DNA of 64,000 nt. It comes from Ignelater luminosus. Lineage: Eukaryota; Arthropoda; Insecta; Coleoptera; Elateridae. Shown here in pieces: positions 34,531 through 45,962 of the stretch. The stretch spans positions 62,001 through 126,000 of the forward strand of contig VTPC01000018.1 of assembly GCA_011009095.1 (NCBI GenBank). Reading direction: 5' to 3'. Below the pieces are notes generated by a model that saw nothing but the letters and a program-made list of their open reading frames with translations, was not told where the DNA came from and ran no database searches. The translations under genes were made by a program, and so were the position numbers. Each line of letters starts with the position of its first letter. The first letter of the stretch is position 1.

Positions 34531-37500
34531 CGCGGTGCGTTCGATATACAGACTCGCCCAAGCGATTTTTTAAAGACAAATTGGTTATCCAAAACGGTCA
34601 GTGTTGGGCTAATGGGCGCAAAGGGGGTGGCCACACGTTAAAACTGATGTCATTTTTGAACTCCCCACACCCACTCGGGAGTAATAAGGGGTGGTCCAAA
34701 ATGAATAGCAGCCCCAGATTCCGTCGTCTGAACCCCTTACGAAGGGAGAACCTCCGTGTCCCGGAACCCATCCGTAAGTTATAAATATTTAGAAGTGTTG
34801 TTCCTTGCCGGAACTCAGTCGCTCTCCAAAGCTTCACCAATGGATACCACCATTCCTTGAACCAAGGTGACATTGAAATATCAAGTCAACCTTCAAGAGC
34901 TACTGTAACTGACACGTCCATTACGGAATTAAATCGCACTATTGGATTCCACTACTAAAAATCTATATTGTCATTTAAATTTTTTTTGATGACGTCATAA
35001 CTAAAAAACAAATGAAAGTCGGAAGGTGAATCGCACATATTAATGTGTACTTTTAAAAACTAAAATCGACCTATCTCAGCGTTTTTAAAACTACATGTTG
35101 AGTTCGCTGGTTTTTATAATATTTCATACCTTAATCCCACACTGTATACGACACTACTACTTAATGGATTAAGTTAGATAATTATTCTACTCTGTTTGTC
35201 ACTTGAGTTGCACAACAGCTGTAAGCAGGCGTTGTCATTGGGGGTTGCGATTCGGGTAACTACGTTGTCGAAAGCAGACGCTTCGCGAACTAGAATATTA
35301 TGGTTTACACTTTCAATCATATCAACAAAATATCAAGATTTGTATAGATGTATGGTATCAACCTTTGTCATAACAAGTATCTTATTTCAATCAACCAAAG
35401 AAATATCAAGCATTTACTGTTATGGATGGATCTAAGTACAGTTCAAAGAGAATACTATTTTCAGGAAATGGGAAATATTTTGACCTCTCATAGATTGAAA
35501 TTGTATTTAATTTACTGGAGAGTTTATTCGTGCTGCTACTACATACTTATACAAAAACAGAAATTAATCTGAAACCAAAAGAGAATCTTTGTGAAGTCTA
35601 CGAATTTTGTATCCAACGTATCAGGGAGAACCAAATATCATCCAAGCAAACAGCAGATCCTAAAAATGAATATTTTGAATGCGATTCTGAGAGAAGAGAC
35701 ATAACAAAAAAAGTTGAGGATTTTCTGGCAGCCAGCACTAAATATTAAAAATCTATAAATTTAGCAACAAGTTTTATGTAACTGTAAATTAACAACAAAA
35801 ACCAAAAATAAAGAGAACCCACAACAAATAACGAGAGGAATGACTAACGTGTAAGTTAAATAATAAGTAAAAACCCGTTTGAACATCAACAAACACCAAA
35901 AATTCCCAAAACTCAAACAGATCTGCAGAATAAAACAGTTTCATTTACGAAAACGATAAAGTTAATGGCTAATAAAGTGTAAAACTGCCCACACGCACAA
36001 CACATACCCACTGTAGGGAAAAATAAAAAAAAACTTTGTTTTGGACAGACATATGCTAACATAATTTTTATAACTTTTTTTTGTGACACCGTACATCATG
36101 TTTTATTGCATATTAGAAAAAAGAGAAATGCCTATCTACATTTTATACAGATTCGCTACGGTTACACATGAATAAATAATATGGGAATTATATCTATCTC
36201 CAATTTAATATTGACCGAGGCTTTTTTTTGCTGATATAAAACAGAGACTGATGTCTACATCGTGTTTGTATGTGTGCATGAATATTACATTTGAAATTTT
36301 TTATAACAGTCTGTATTAGCCAAGAGTTTATTCCAAAACATTTCAAAAATATATATGGAGAAAAGCATTACGAGAGAGTTTTATAAAAAAGCTGGGGGAA
36401 ACGAAACGATGATGTTTACTCGTACCTAATTTAAAAGTAAATGTAAAAAGTTTTTAAAAATGTAAACTTAGTGTTCCAGGTGGTTTTAAGAAACCCCATT
36501 ATATCTATCCATACGATATAAAGTTTTTCCTACACATCCCTATTATACTTTTACATTACAGCTTAAGCTGGGAAGAGAACTTCTAATGTGTTATTTGGCA
36601 TTCGTGCCCATAATAAGTGGCTCGACGTGCACGGCTTAGCGATGCAAAAGTCCAGCGGGGCGCCAGCTTTTTCACGAATTCGTCTCGCACTTTTTAAAAA
36701 ATGAACATTAAGAAGTTCTGTGCCATCTATTTTAATTGTGACGACAGGTTTTATAAGCAGCAAATTCTCCGAGTGAGAACAAGTTAATGCGAACTTGTGA
36801 AATAAGAAGTTATGAAATACATCAACTAAACTAAAAAGGTTTTTTGAGGTACTTAACTTGGTATTCATAAAAATAAAATGAGTTTACTTTTAAATGGCAA
36901 AAAATTGCAACTACTATAGCTTGTTTTAAATTATCTCCGGGCTAGATTAAAGGCTGAAAGGTTTTTGTTTTAGGAGAAGAAGTTGCTTTTATATCAAAAC
37001 ATGTAGAGGGGCCTTTTTCAGTTTCGTAAATCGCAATGTGTGCGCGTGTGTCGTATTTTACAGTTCTAAAAGACCATTCTATTCAATAGCTCGTGAAACA
37101 GAATAAATCATGAGCACAAACCACATTTAGCGGTTTAAACATGACTATAACAAATTGGTCTTTACCCCAGTTTTCAAAACCTGAAAAGCTTTAAAGTCTA
37201 TCCAATTGAATTCTGGGGTTGTAATAGAAAAGTGTAAAATAGAATTTTTATTGAGATTTTTACATTTCTTGCTTGTATCCGACACGATCTAGGTATCAAT
37301 CAAGCATTTGACAGCTACATTAATTTGTGGGTCATTAAAATAAACGAATCTGTAAAATTCCCGCAAATAAATCAACATATCACGCTTTTGCGTGGAGAGC
37401 TACTTATTTAATTAACATTTCAAGTACGAAGCGATGATGATTCAAAACACTTATATCATCTATTTATTTTCGATCTAGAATTTCATGGGAACTTAATATT

Positions 37501-38140
37501 ATTATACAAATGTGTCGCAACAGATTTTATTTCGAATTTAAGGAATATTTGCATTTAGTAGTTTCACTTCAAACAATTCTTATTATTTCAAGTACGGGCT
37601 ATAAAAGAGAAAAACGTAATTATGTAATAGGCATATCATCCACTAATATTATCCAAACGTAATAAACCGATCTTTTTTTATAAACATCAAAAGACGTCAT
37701 TGAAAGATTTGGAAAATGCCAAGAGCAATTTAACATACATAAACGATAAAATTAACTATTTTTTACATAATAATATCTTATTAGTTATTATAATAAAAAT
37801 ATTCACAGTCGAGTCGGTATCGTTTTCTAAACCGAATACTTTCAATAACGAAATTGGCTCTAAAGTATCAAAGGCAGGCGAACTAAAGTACTTGTATTCA
37901 AATCTTGAAAACGTCGTCGTATATAATATTTAATTTAAGGTCCGTTCGACAAATCACTATACTTATAATACAAATTTTTCATGTTAAGCAAAGTACGCTG
38001 AAAGGTTGGATTGAAATAAACAGAATAGCAACCGACTTAAATTAAAATATAACCATTACATTTTACAAGCATGCTCATTGTATTTAATGCCCAGATTAAT
38101 TCTTTGCATTAATTCTAAATACGGTGTTATTCACATACGA
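34531..38140. other. No gene recognised; several unexplained ORFs at 35.2-35.75 kb
   Basis: Three overlapping plus-strand ORFs (35196-35435, 35348-35572, 35530-35748) may be one decayed gene. The last ends NEYFECDSERRDITKKVEDF and then LAASTKY, an acidic helical segment I cannot assign. A 101-aa minus ORF at 36563-36868 has no domain I recognise. The rest is AT-rich. Confidence 0.4.
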
Positions 38141-38149
38141 TAAAGATCC

Positions 38150-39090
38150 TACCAGAAAAAAGAGTATACGTAGATATAAGAAAAAAAATTATAATCTCAA
38201 TAAAAAGTTCATTAATATTTCTGTAATTAACATGTTCATTGGTACTATGAAATACCCATCATTAAGTAATGTATCAGTGTTTAATATTATGCTGCGTATT
38301 GTTAATACAATGAACAGGCGTTCCTTACCTCAATAAAAACAATTCATAAATGCAATGAATGTATTAATTGAATTAATAACGACTTTTATTAATATTATGT
38401 ACATGTACACTGACGCTATGAATTTATTAATTATATTAATGAAAGATTTCACATTTAGATAATAATTAGTCTATTGCAGTGACGAATGATTGTACATTTA
38501 TATTACATATTTTTAATAATTATGTTCGTTCACTAATGCTTAGCAAAACAATAAATCGATTTACTGCTCTGAAGAATAAACATACAGGGTGGTTTATTAC
38601 TTCAAATGCTCCCTGTCATACAAGTTTTTTAATTTCTGAGCGACTGAAGGCATTTTTTATTTCCATAGATCAAGTTACATTATTATTACAGCCAACTAAC
38701 TATATGTTTTCCAACTTAGATACTCCTTTTGGGAAACAGGCAAGTGAGTAATAAATGTTACACGCAGACTAGATTGGAGAATGACTTCCAAGAGGATTAT
38801 CTACCTTAAAATCGTTATTGTACAATTAATAAGAAATCAGCATTTTATTGAAATACATTTTTATTTTCTCCTGAAATAATTTTCCTTGAATAAAGTTTGT
38901 AGTAAGTGACAAAATAAATTAGGCACTTTCTTCTACTTAGTAGAATTTGTTTTGTCGCTTAGTTTACAATATGATTTGTTTAGGATTGATTGCACCAACA
39001 GTTTGATTGCCATCAAAACTATACGGCTTTTTGATACACTATCAGTTTTAATGGCAATGAAATCGTTGCACAGAAGCACGAATTCTCTAA
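38150..39090 (+). repeat. Interspersed repeat, copy 1, with pogo-like transposase fragment
   Basis: Blocks of this segment recur at 58985-59037 and 60384-60985: AATCTCAATAAAAAGTT, AATGTATTAATTGAATTAAT, ACTTCAAATGCTCCCTG, TTTGTTTTGTCGCTTAGTTT and an imperfect stem TTTGATTGCCATCAAAACT / AGTTTTAATGGCAATGAAA at 39001-39063. The two copies share the same block order. It is probably a decayed DNA transposon. Confidence 0.7.
38560..38751 (+). pseudogene. pogo/Tigger-like DDE transposase fragment
   Basis: Part of an ORF that opens at 38479 reads FITSNAPCHTSFLISERLKA, then FFISIDQVTLLLQPTN and NLDTPFGKQ. The D-N-A-P-C-H box around the second catalytic Asp, followed by L-L-x-L-L-Q-P, is typical of pogo-like members of the Tc1/mariner superfamily. 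Here the Asp is replaced (TSNAPCH). No N-terminal DNA-binding domain is visible. The same region in copy 2 (about 60590-60700) is more decayed (TSNAP then a stop). Confidence 0.6.
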
Positions 39091-39394
39091 AATCTGACCA
39101 AAATGGTCAAAATTCAACTTATTAATTTTGTCGTAAATCTTATGCCCTACACTTCCCCACTTTATGAAGTACCTTTAATAACTGTTGCAGTTTCCGAAAA
39201 CAGCTACCTGTTATCCTTTGACGAATTTGTCCTTTAGTTGCAAATGCGGGTATCTGAAATTCATAACTAATTGTGACGTACTATCTTACTAGTATGTTAC
39301 TTATCTATTTATAATTGCATCTTAATAATTTTGTGTAATATTAGAGAACAAGACGAGGACTTTCCGGGAGTGCTGAGATTTTTTTGTTATCTGT

Positions 39395-41090
39395 TTCTGT
39401 TAGGTTAATATGAACACTTTATTAATTAATGATATAATTGGCACAACCGGTAAGGACTTCTGTGAAGAAGTCTTTGCCATTAAAAAAAACTTCTTGAATT
39501 TTAATCTTTTATCAGAGCAACAAACAGAAAAATCCAGAAAGAATGATAGTAAACACCGAAAAAACTTTCTATCACACGTTCTCCATGTCAAATACTCGCA
39601 GGTCTTACCAGCTCAAATACTTAAATGCAGTTTTAAAGAAAGAGGATCTGTCGACTTACTTAAGTGTTACTCTCGACGGGAAACTTTCCTGGAGTGCTCA
39701 TATTGAAAATGCTGTCGAAAAAAGCACTAAAAGGTTAAGCCTAGTAAAAAGGCTTACTGCTACTAAATGGGGCGCAATTCAAGACGTGCTTGGGATTGCC
39801 TATAAAACGTATATACGCCCAGTTATGGAGTACGGCAGTGAAGTTATGCTGCTGGCAAGCGACTCTAGTCTAAACCGTCTCAACATTGTTTAGACCACCG
39901 TGCTTAGGATTATAACAGGAGCCGCTAAGTCCACACCGATACCTGCCATGGAATTCCAAGCTGGTGTGGAGCCCCTGCACGTCCGTAGAGATAGAGCACT
40001 TCTAAAGTTCTGGGAGAGAAACCGCCGCATCAACAGTGCACATTGGGACGATTATAAGTCAGCTTCCGAGAGACTAAAGACACAAGCAACCCCAATGACT
40101 AGAGCGAAGGAACTGGCCCAAAGATATGGCATTGATCTAGAAGATCCAGAGCCTCTGCTGACGATTACAGACACAAACCTCTTTTTTCCTGAGATTCACC
40201 TCAAAATTCCTGCTTGAATTCTAGCAAAGGAGATGCTCTTGATGCAAAAATGAGACAACTCTACGACGAGCTCTACCCGAAAGCTTCCTGGCTCCAAATA
40301 CACACGGACGAATCCTCCAAATCCGGATCAGGCCACACTGGATTCAAATTCTATAGTGCCCTTTTTGAAGTGCAGTAGCTTTGGGAGCCTCGTACAGCAA
40401 CTTCTACGGAGAAGTGCTAGTCGTGTCAAAAGCTGCGGGGAGGGTCCCCAACAATACAAAGAATCTCGTGTTTCTGGTAGACTCCCAGTCTGCAATTCTG
40501 GCAATGTTCTCTAACCGGAACACAGATAAAGTACTGATGCTCGCTTGTCGTCAAAAGCTCGCTAGGCTATGGACAACTCAGAAAATAGTGGTATAGTAGG
40601 TTCCAAGTTACGCTGGAATTGACGGTAACGAGCGAGCCGATAACATAGCAAAAGAAGGTGCTTTAAATGTCCCAGCTCGTTTCCCTGGTCCCCCTGTCAA
40701 CTGCCCGTGCCTTGATTAATAGCACTGGCTGAGTAACCACTACAAGGAAGTGTCAAGATGAAAGAGATGGGCAAGACTGTACGACCAAGGCGCCTTCCCT
40801 GGACCAGACCCCGAGCAGCAGCGGTGGCCCGGTTCAGGCTTCTCACGGGGTATGTCAGTGCCCACTCTGTGGAGATGGAAGACAGGATGCAGCACATTTT
40901 CTGATCTGCTCGGCACTCTTCTTACAAGGTTCACCCCCGAAGACTGTGGAAGTTTACTGGATCGCCAGACGTCAGATGGCAAAAGTGCCAAGGACGGGCG
41001 TTGGCTAAAGTAAAGTAAGCAAGTATGGCAATACCTACTAAAACCACTGAAAAACAAAGTTAGTTTCAAAATTATGGACAAAAACCAAAC
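39395..41090 (+). pseudogene. Jockey-superfamily LINE with RNase H, 5' truncated
   Basis: Starts in the last part of RT (YLSVTLDGKLSWSAHIENAV, YKTYIRPVMEYGSEVM), passes a stop at 39891 and continues (VLRIITGAAKSTPIPAMEFQ, VEPLHVRRDRALLKFWERN). RNase H is recognisable: QIHTDESSKSGSG, YGEVLVVSKA, LVFLVDSQSAILA and IDGNERADNIAKEGA, so all four acidic positions survive although in different frames. The C-terminal knuckle CPLCGDGRQDAAHFLIC and YWIARRQMAK end the ORF near 41010. RNase H plus knuckle places it in the I/LOA/Outcast-like part of the Jockey superfamily. Endonuclease and RT active site are missing, as expected for 5' truncation. Confidence 0.85.
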
Positions 41091-42660
41091 TTCATAAGCG
41101 AGAAACTGTTTAAGACTGAAGACGGTATCTTCGACGATTCAGAAAATCAAAATTTAGAACACTGTGTCGAAGAATTTAATAACATGCCTTTCGAGAATGA
41201 TGAAAATGACGACGTCGATGACGAAAGTACAGACAATCTAAATTTTCAGTTATCTAGCCCTACCAATCCAATAATGTAGAATGTTTAAACTATGAAAAGT
41301 TTATTTTGTAGCAACCCCTTTGTAAATTATTGATTGATACTTATGCTTCTTGTTCACTACTGACCTCAGAATTTGTTAATAACCGCTTACAAAATACATA
41401 TATACACAATACAAAAATGCAGTATAATCCATGTATTTATTCCTAGACAAAAACTAGGTACAATTTCTTACGATCCTGGCTTCTGTTTCCTCCCCTACGG
41501 TCTGGAAAAGTATGAGAGTATTGTATTGTAATAATATGTATTTGGTTTACCATAAACTAAATTTTATTTTATCAAAACATAAAATTTAAAAATGTGGTAA
41601 AAATGGGACTTCTCGTCGATTACTTAAGCTCAAGTGAAAGCGGAACGTCTAATGACGGTAATACTGCCCGAAGATTTGTTTCGTACCCAAAAACTGCCGT
41701 TGAAATCAACGGAATCTCCGAAGGTATCATCTCACGGTTTGGGGTTACTCTACAAACTATTTCATGTGGTTTGGAAATAGAAGTTCACAAGTTTAAAGTA
41801 TATGCAGAAGAAACGGCTAAACTATTTGTGTCCAAGCATAGGTGGTACAATATAACTTTGAGTGTGCGTAAAATTTTATTTCATTTACTATTATTTCATC
41901 GGCTGTGCTTCCAATTGGGCGGTTATCTGAAGAAGCTTCAGAAGCTCGTATTAGACTTAAAGGGATATCGTGAATACCATACTCGGAACACATTGCGCAT
42001 CAATTCCAATCAAGGTCTTTTAGTTTCTTCGGATTCATTTATAAAGTCACTGAGATGCAATTCCACTGTGAACCAAAAGAAGAAAAAAACAAGTTCTTTC
42101 TATCCCCAATCTAATGCAGTAGGACGAGATCATCGTGTTCTCAAAGACTTTTTATCACGCTATATCTCTAAAAACCATTTGATTGGGAAGCTTAGTTGTC
42201 ACTCTTTCAGCTAGCTTACAACACTAACTCAGTAGTTCCGATGTTTGGAAGAGACCATATCTTGCCTTTTGATGACATTTTAAAACCAAGAAAAATCAAC
42301 TATGATATTAGTGATGACTACATAGGAGAACTGTTAGCAAGATTAAATATTGCTTCTGCAAAAAGCAAGAAAAATCTACGGTAACCAGCCGACAGACGAG
42401 CAGCTCAATAAATAAAAGAGATTACTTTCCAAGCAGGAGATTTGGTTTTTCTCCACAACCCTCAAGGTAAAACTACTTCTGAAATGCTCGACAGGTCTAC
42501 ATCGAATTATCAAACAGTTAGGCAATCCAAATCTCAAATTAAAGAACACAAAAACAAGGAACAAATAGTGCACGCTAACAGACTTAAAATTTATAGAGAA
42601 AGGCAACAAAATGCATTAAATATTCATAACAATCTACATAGTTTCTTACGAAAATAATGA
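41091..42660 (+). pseudogene. Mdg3-like Gypsy fragment: protease pieces and integrase C-terminal half
   Basis: A protease-like active site reads LLIDTYASCSLLTSEFVN near 41323-41376 (DTG to DTY). In the ORF from 41594, TAVEINGISEGIISRFGV resembles the protease flap and beyond. RT and RNase H are absent. From about 41990 the sequence is integrase: SSFYPQSNAVGRDHRVLKDF near 42096-42155, where the catalytic Glu (normally SLERSHRVL) is lost. AYNTNSVVPMFGRDHILPF, DDYIGELLARLNIA and VHANRLKIYRE at the C-terminus follow. This tail pattern is that of Mdg3-like Gypsy integrases. At least three frameshifts. A large internal deletion joins protease to integrase. Confidence 0.75.
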
Positions 42661-43370
42661 GAAAGAGTTTTCTTTACCACTACAAATACTAAAATCATTA
42701 ACACTAGCAGGATTTAGTATTTTTGAAGAATTTAAAATTTTTGTAATATTTTCAAATCTAAAACATAATAGAACTTTCTTCATTATTGTGTACTAGGTAC
42801 TACAAGTTGTAATCAATCTTATAACTTTTAGTTATTAAAAAAAATTTTAACACTACAACATTTACTACATTATTGAATGTCTGCATACTAATATGCGTTT
42901 TGTTGTTTGGGAGAAATGGATTTTTCTTAAATATGGTAGAAGGACATATTAATGACGTAGAATATTTTGGCACGAACAAAACAAGTTGCATCTGTGGCAA
43001 CATGGGTTTTCATTGTTCATCTACATACTGAAAAAATCAACTGCATTTCCTATATCACACAAAAAATTTACTAATAAGACAATTAATCTCCCAGGTCTTT
43101 CAGCTGCATTTAAGCCCTTGCCCATTCCTGTTGGGAAAGTTCAACACGATGGAGATCGATCCTGCCTTTGGCAAGCGGAAGAGAGCTCAATCTCTTCTTT
43201 TTTCTCCTATTAGTTCCAATGGCATTTGATTTATTTCTATCTAGAGAATTAAGCCTAGAATCTATTAATAGGATGGTTATAAAAGAAAGAACTAGAGAAT
43301 TGTTTTGTAAACAAGTACTCTAGTAGTTTGCACACATCCTCTGTTTCTTGATTATCGCACTTTCTTATTT
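42661..43370. other. No gene clearly recognised; may include the 5' end of the following LINE
   Basis: A GC-richer patch at 43090-43200 (PLPIPVGKVQHDGDRSCLWQ in one frame) precedes the LINE endonuclease and may be the end of its ORF1 or the spacer. The remainder is AT-rich. Confidence 0.35.
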
Positions 43371-43740
43371 CGTAATGGCTTTCACAGCTTACAATAAATG
43401 TGCCTTGCAGTGGAATTGCAACGGTTTCTTTAATGACTAAGTTACCCGAAATTAACCTGCTAGCCAACCAGTACTTGTCCACTTGTGTACAGGAATCAAT
43501 ACTTCTAGCAAATAAAACTGTCGATTTTAAAAGTTACACGCTTTTCAGAAAGGACTTTTGAGATGGTTCTAGAGCACAAGGTGGCGTCGCCATTCTTGTC
43601 AAAAGCTGCTGGAGTGCCTTCCAGACAGCTCACTACAAGCAAACAGTTGCTGTTAAAATTAATTTCCCGATGTAAATAACTGTCTGCTGTATGTACTTGC
43701 CATACCATGACGGGACTACCAATGACATCAATCAATTAAT
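43371..43740 (+). pseudogene. Jockey-type LINE endonuclease, left part of a LINE split by a transposon
   Basis: On the plus strand the start of an APE-type endonuclease is visible across two frames: LQWNCNGFFND near 43401, CVQESILLANKTVDF near 43489 (the catalytic Glu in QE is present), FKSYTLFRKDF, QGGVAILVKS near 43570, TVAVKINFPM and CMYLPYHDGTTNDINQLI, ending at 43740. This is the N-terminal ~120 residues of a Jockey ORF2. The minus-strand ORFs over the same bases (43255-43735) are shadows. The sequence is cut at 43741 by a TIR transposon; a LINE C-terminus lies on the other side (50237). Confidence 0.72.
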
Positions 43741-44439
43741 ACTACACTGCCGTGCTAAAACAAAAGGTCCTCTCTGCAAAATTCAAAATTTTCATTTTAT
43801 GTAATATTCTGGAAGCTTAGCAGTTCTTCTCTATGTTTAAAAATCTTACAAAGTCGTATATGCACCACAAGTACTAACTAAATGAAAAAAATTGCTTGTC
43901 CTAACTGAGAAACATCTGTTACTACAAGAAGGGAATGTCCCATCTGCTCATTACAACGTGAATTTGTCCTATCTGTTTACATTTAAAGCACATAGGACAG
44001 TCTAGCTTAGCAGTGCGTATGATTTAACCTAATATACAGTGTGTCCAAGATAAGGATGCACAGCATGGGGATCTTGGAAACAGTAAGAGATACAGCATAG
44101 GTTAAATGGGATGAAAGTTGGCTATTTATAGGACCTTTTTGTTGGTGTTTGCAAAATCTAGATATCTTGGATAGTTTCAGAGATATTTAAAAAAAAGTAG
44201 ATTTCTCGATTTTTGTTATTATTTTTTCTTTCCTTTATTTGAAGAGATATCGGAAAACTAAAACCACTTTTCCATTGCCGCTTTTTGTTCTCTATTAAAA
44301 TGCGCTAACAAAATTCCTGTACAACGTTTCTGTTTCGAGTAACCATCATCAACTTCATTTTTTTAAATAGGCGGAAAAATAATTGAAAATTGTTTTCAAT
44401 AACTCTTTTTGTCACGATTCTAATGATATAAACATGATG

Positions 44440-45398
44440 AACATTCATCAGAATGGCGCATATTCATTGATTCCTCTAAAGCTAGCCTCAAAGAAGTCTT
44501 GGTGCATTATGGAAATGTATTTGCATCTCTTCCTATGAGATACTCGGTACATATTGGAGAAAACTACAATGACTTGGCTACAATTCTTGAGAAAATCAAA
44601 TATCAAGAGCATCAATGGATGGTTTGTGGAGATTTCAAAATACTAACCATGTTGTTGGGCCAGCAGGGAGGTTATACAAAATATCCTTGCTTTCTTTGTT
44701 TATGGGATAGTAGAGCGAGACAACTGAACAAAAACTGACTGGTCACCACGAGATAGTTTAACCCCCGGAGAGAAAAACGTCATCAATACGACCTTGATTA
44801 CCTCAGAAAAAGTGTTATTACCACCTTTTCATATTAAATTGGGGCTCATAAAGCAGTTTGTCAAATCACTGCCAAAAGATGGGAATTGTTTCAGATATCT
44901 GTGTTCCAAGTTCCCAAAACTGTCCTAAGCCAAGTTAAAAGAGAGAGTTTTCACTGGCCCCGACATAAGGAAACTTTTATCTGATTTCCTCTTTTTGGGA
45001 AACAATGGGAGAAAAGGAAAAAGAAGCATGGGACTCTTTCAAGAATGTAGTGCATAAGTTTTTGGGGAATACTGAGGACCCTGACTACAAAACCATTGTA
45101 CAACGCATGCTGGCAGCGTATGAAGCTCAAGGATGCAAGATGAACATAAAAGTTCATTTCTTACACTCCCATATTGACTATTTTCCCCGAAAACTTGAGA
45201 GCTTACAGTGAAGAACAGGGTGAAAGATTTCACCAGGCTGTCCGTGATATTGAGAGACGTTACCAAGGAAAACAGGATGTCAATATGTTAGCTGACTACT
45301 GTTGGATGCTCAATCGAGAAACCACAGAAGGAAATCGGAAACGAATTCGGAGAAGCATCAAAGAGAAGAAGAAAAGGTTTCATAAGAAAAAAGAGTAG
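44440..45398 (+). pseudogene. Putative transposase of the TIR transposon (conserved TE protein, superfamily not recalled)
   Basis: Frames joined by shifts read: FRIFIDSSKASLKEVLVHYG at about 44459-44518, then SVHIGENYNDLATILEKIKY, HQWMVCGDFKILTMLLGQQG, GYTKYPCFLCLWDSRARQ (to 44728). After a broken stretch, HKFLGNTEDPDYKTIVQRML, KMNIKVHFLHSHIDYFP (45141-45190) and NLRAYSEEQGERFHQAVRDI, ending with DVNMLADYCWML and a basic Lys/Arg tail. I recognise this as a protein found in many copies in cnidarian and insect genomes, often unnamed. FIDSSK, CGDFK and EQGERFHQ have acidic residues that could form a DDE triad, which is inference. Its place between TIRs supports a transposase role. Breaks near 44740, 44950 and 45190 make it dead. 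Confidence 0.65.
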
Positions 45399-45962
45399 AC
45401 TTAAATTGTGTATAAATATCACAAACAAGTTTTTGATTAGTTGTAAAAAAATATAAAATATTTAGTCCAGGGCCGGACTAATATCTTTAAGGGCCCTAAG
45501 CACTGCACATTGTGGGGGCTCCCTCCTTGCTTTAAAATATCGACGTTTTATTTTTTAACTCATAAACTATTGCTCTGACAAAAAAATTTTCACATGGAAA
45601 TATGCATAATTTTATAGTCATTATGATAGTATTTTCTTTAAGTTGAATTTGACACTTTATGTTTTCAGAAAAATCCCACAGTCTGGGAAATGGCTTGACG
45701 AGCCGCCGAGCGCAAGTCCTCTTATTACATCTGAGTCTTCAATTATTAAAAAAACTTGTTGAGAATAACAACACATGTGATTCACAACATACGAGGGGTC
45801 GTTTTTATATTCCCGGACTAGGCAGTTTTTAATTTGAATGCAATTTCAATATTATGTTTTTTAATCACATATGCCTTGGTAACGTGTGTGTGTGTCTAGT
45901 TACAAAACAATTGCAGCAATATTAGTTCTATTATTTATCAGTTTGTGTTGTCACGTATCAAA

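Noticed and set aside
35196-35748. Overlapping ORFs as a hAT transposase C-terminus
   Set aside because: The expected W-W-x-x-x-x-x-x-Y-P-x-L and S-x-x-x-E-R motifs are absent, so the assignment cannot be supported.
36563-36868. 101-codon minus-strand ORF as a host exon
   Set aside because: No signal peptide, domain, TE motif or convincing splice sites. It lies in AT-rich sequence where an ORF of this size can occur by chance.
38584-38593. ACAGGGTGG as another ACAGGGTG-type terminus
   Set aside because: No inverted partner within several kb; it lies inside the pogo-like coding fragment and is best explained as chance.
43255-43735. Two minus-strand ORFs (75 and 76 codons) that look like one protein with a frameshift
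   Set aside because: The plus strand of the same bases reads as the APE endonuclease of a Jockey-type LINE with recognisable motifs (QWNCNGFF, VQES, GGVAILVK), so the minus ORFs are shadows.
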